A stretch of DNA of 6,056 nt, from assembly GCA_041691815.1 (NCBI GenBank), contig JBEPTZ010000194.1, forward strand, positions 1 to 6,056. Reading direction: 5' to 3'. How positions within the stretch are numbered: position 1 is the first letter of the stretch; every line of letters begins with the position of its first letter. This DNA comes from 70-18 sp041691815. GTDB lineage: Bacteria; Pseudomonadota; Alphaproteobacteria; Acetobacterales; Acetobacteraceae. Both the position numbers and the translations under genes were made by a program. Below, piece after piece: positions 5,430 through 6,056 of the stretch. The notes beneath the pieces were generated by a model. That model worked only from the letters and a program-made list of their open reading frames with translations, did not search any database and had not been told where the DNA came from.

Positions 5430-6056
5430 ATGGACAGCATGGAGATCAACAAGGCAATCGCCTCCGTTCTGGTGGTGGGTATTGCCTTCATGCTTTCGGC
5501 GGTGGTCGCCGATGGGCTGATCCAGCCGCAGCATCTGGAAAAGACCGTCCTGAAGATCGAGGGTGCCGCCGCCGCTGGCGCCGGGGCGCCGAAAGCGGCC
5601 GAGCTGCCGCCGATCGCGCCGCTGATGGCCGCCGCCGACCCGGCCAAGGGCGGGGCGGACGCCAAGAAGCTGTGCGCCGCCTGCCATACCTTCACCAAGG
5701 ACGGCAAGAACGGCGTCGGCCCGCATCTGTGGGACGTGCTGACCCGCGGCCATTCGGCACTGGCCGATTACACCTATTCCTCGGCGCTGGCCGGCAAGAA
5801 GGGGTCGCCGTGGACCTATGAGCAACTCAACCACTGGCTGTTCAAGCCCGCCGAATATGCGCCGGGCACCAAGATGGGCTTTGCCGGTATCCGCGACGAG
5901 AAGCAGCGGGCGGATGTGATCGCCTATCTGCGCTCGCTGTCGGACAGCCCGCCGCCGCTGCCGACGGCGGAGCCGGCCGCTGCTGCTGCTCCGGCTGCTG
6001 CTGCTCCGGCCGCCGCTGCTCCGGCCGCCGCTGCCCTGGCTGCCGGTGCTCCGGCC
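5430..6056 (+). CDS. Membrane-anchored class I cytochrome c (CycM-like), 3' truncated by window
   Basis: At least 209 codons, open to the last base of the window. The N-terminus MDSMEINKAIASVLVVGIAF plus the following hydrophobic run (about 8-28) form an uncleaved-looking signal anchor; similar MDS-x-E-x-NK starts are known to me from CycM/c552 of Bradyrhizobium and relatives. A linker (about 30-70) leads to a cytochrome c domain (about 70-172) with the heme motif CAACH (C82, C85, H86), GVGPHLWDVLTRG (95-107), WTYEQLNHWLFKP (128-140) and GTKMGFAGI (146-154), where M149 is the likely distal heme ligand. A final helix, ADVIAYLRSLS, closes the fold. In this family the protein carries electrons from the bc1 complex to an aa3-type oxidase at the periplasmic face. 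After residue 180 comes an unusual Ala/Pro repeat tail. It diverges from kdsB, a neighbourhood I recall from other alphaproteobacteria. The symbol is withheld because the 3' end is missing and the tail is atypical. Confidence 0.9.
   Translation, partial: MDSMEINKAIASVLVVGIAFMLSAVVADGLIQPQHLEKTVLKIEGAAAAGAGAPKAAELPPIAPLMAAADPAKGGADAKKLCAACHTFTKDGKNGVGPHLWDVLTRGHSALADYTYSSALAGKKGSPWTYEQLNHWLFKPAEYAPGTKMGFAGIRDEKQRADVIAYLRSLSDSPPPLPTAEPAAAAAPAAAAPAAAAPAAAALAAGAPA
5973..6056 (+). repeat. 15-bp tandem repeat encoding PAAAA units
   Basis: Within the cytochrome gene, 15-base units of the form CCGGCNGCNGCTGCT occur at 5991-6005, 6006-6020 and 6021-6035, preceded by an 18-base version (5973-5990) and followed by a degenerate copy (6036-6050) and the start of another. 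They encode Pro-Ala-Ala-Ala-Ala. Third-position differences between units show the copies have begun to diverge. The array reaches the window edge, so the copy number is unknown. Confidence 0.75.

Noticed and set aside
5294..5821. A plus-strand frame overlapping the cytochrome gene
   Set aside because: It is shifted relative to the frame that encodes CAACH and the membrane anchor; the translation is Gly/Arg-rich with no motif.

Overview
This is a high-GC stretch of bacterial chromosome, almost certainly from an alphaproteobacterium and most plausibly Rhodospirillales/Acetobacteraceae. The taxonomic call rests on codon bias toward G/C third positions, an alphaproteobacterial-type PheA and KdsB, and a CycM-like membrane-anchored cytochrome c divergent from kdsB-pheA. 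No mobile element, CRISPR array, tRNA or rRNA is visible. The content is conserved housekeeping and envelope biology rather than an accessory island.

Left end (1-131): a noncoding, locally AT-rich stretch with a perfect 12-bp palindrome and a T/A-rich hairpin just downstream of the kinase gene. It is probably a transcription end, though not a textbook terminator. Minus strand (2718-132): a lipoprotein of the LpoA/YraM penicillin-binding-protein-activator type (periplasmic-binding fold), followed after 7 nt by a PhoR-like sensor histidine kinase with two membrane segments, almost no periplasmic loop, a PAS-like region and a complete HisKA/HATPase core. No response regulator is in view.

Plus strand (2703-3587): rsmI, the 16S rRNA C1402 2'-O-methyltransferase, divergent from the lipoprotein gene. 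The two 5' ends overlap by 16 bp, so each gene's leader and promoter must lie in the other's coding sequence. The rsmI/lpoA divergent pairing is also found in E. coli; yraN, often next to this pair, is absent here.

Minus strand (5241-3630): kdsB (CMP-Kdo synthetase, LPS inner core) and pheA (prephenate dehydratase, phenylalanine synthesis), 22 nt apart and probably co-transcribed. pheA converges on rsmI with a 42-nt gap. Plus strand (5430 to the window edge): a membrane-anchored class I cytochrome c with an Ala/Pro-rich tandem-repeat tail, cut off by the window. The 188-bp region between kdsB and the cytochrome gene carries possible divergent promoters and a 10-bp-phased direct repeat.

I see no clearly new biological system. 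The observations most worth checking are the operon-like pairing of an LpoA-type lipoprotein with an apparently orphan kinase, the overlapping divergent starts, the alternative hairpins at the left end, and the cytochrome's repeat tail.
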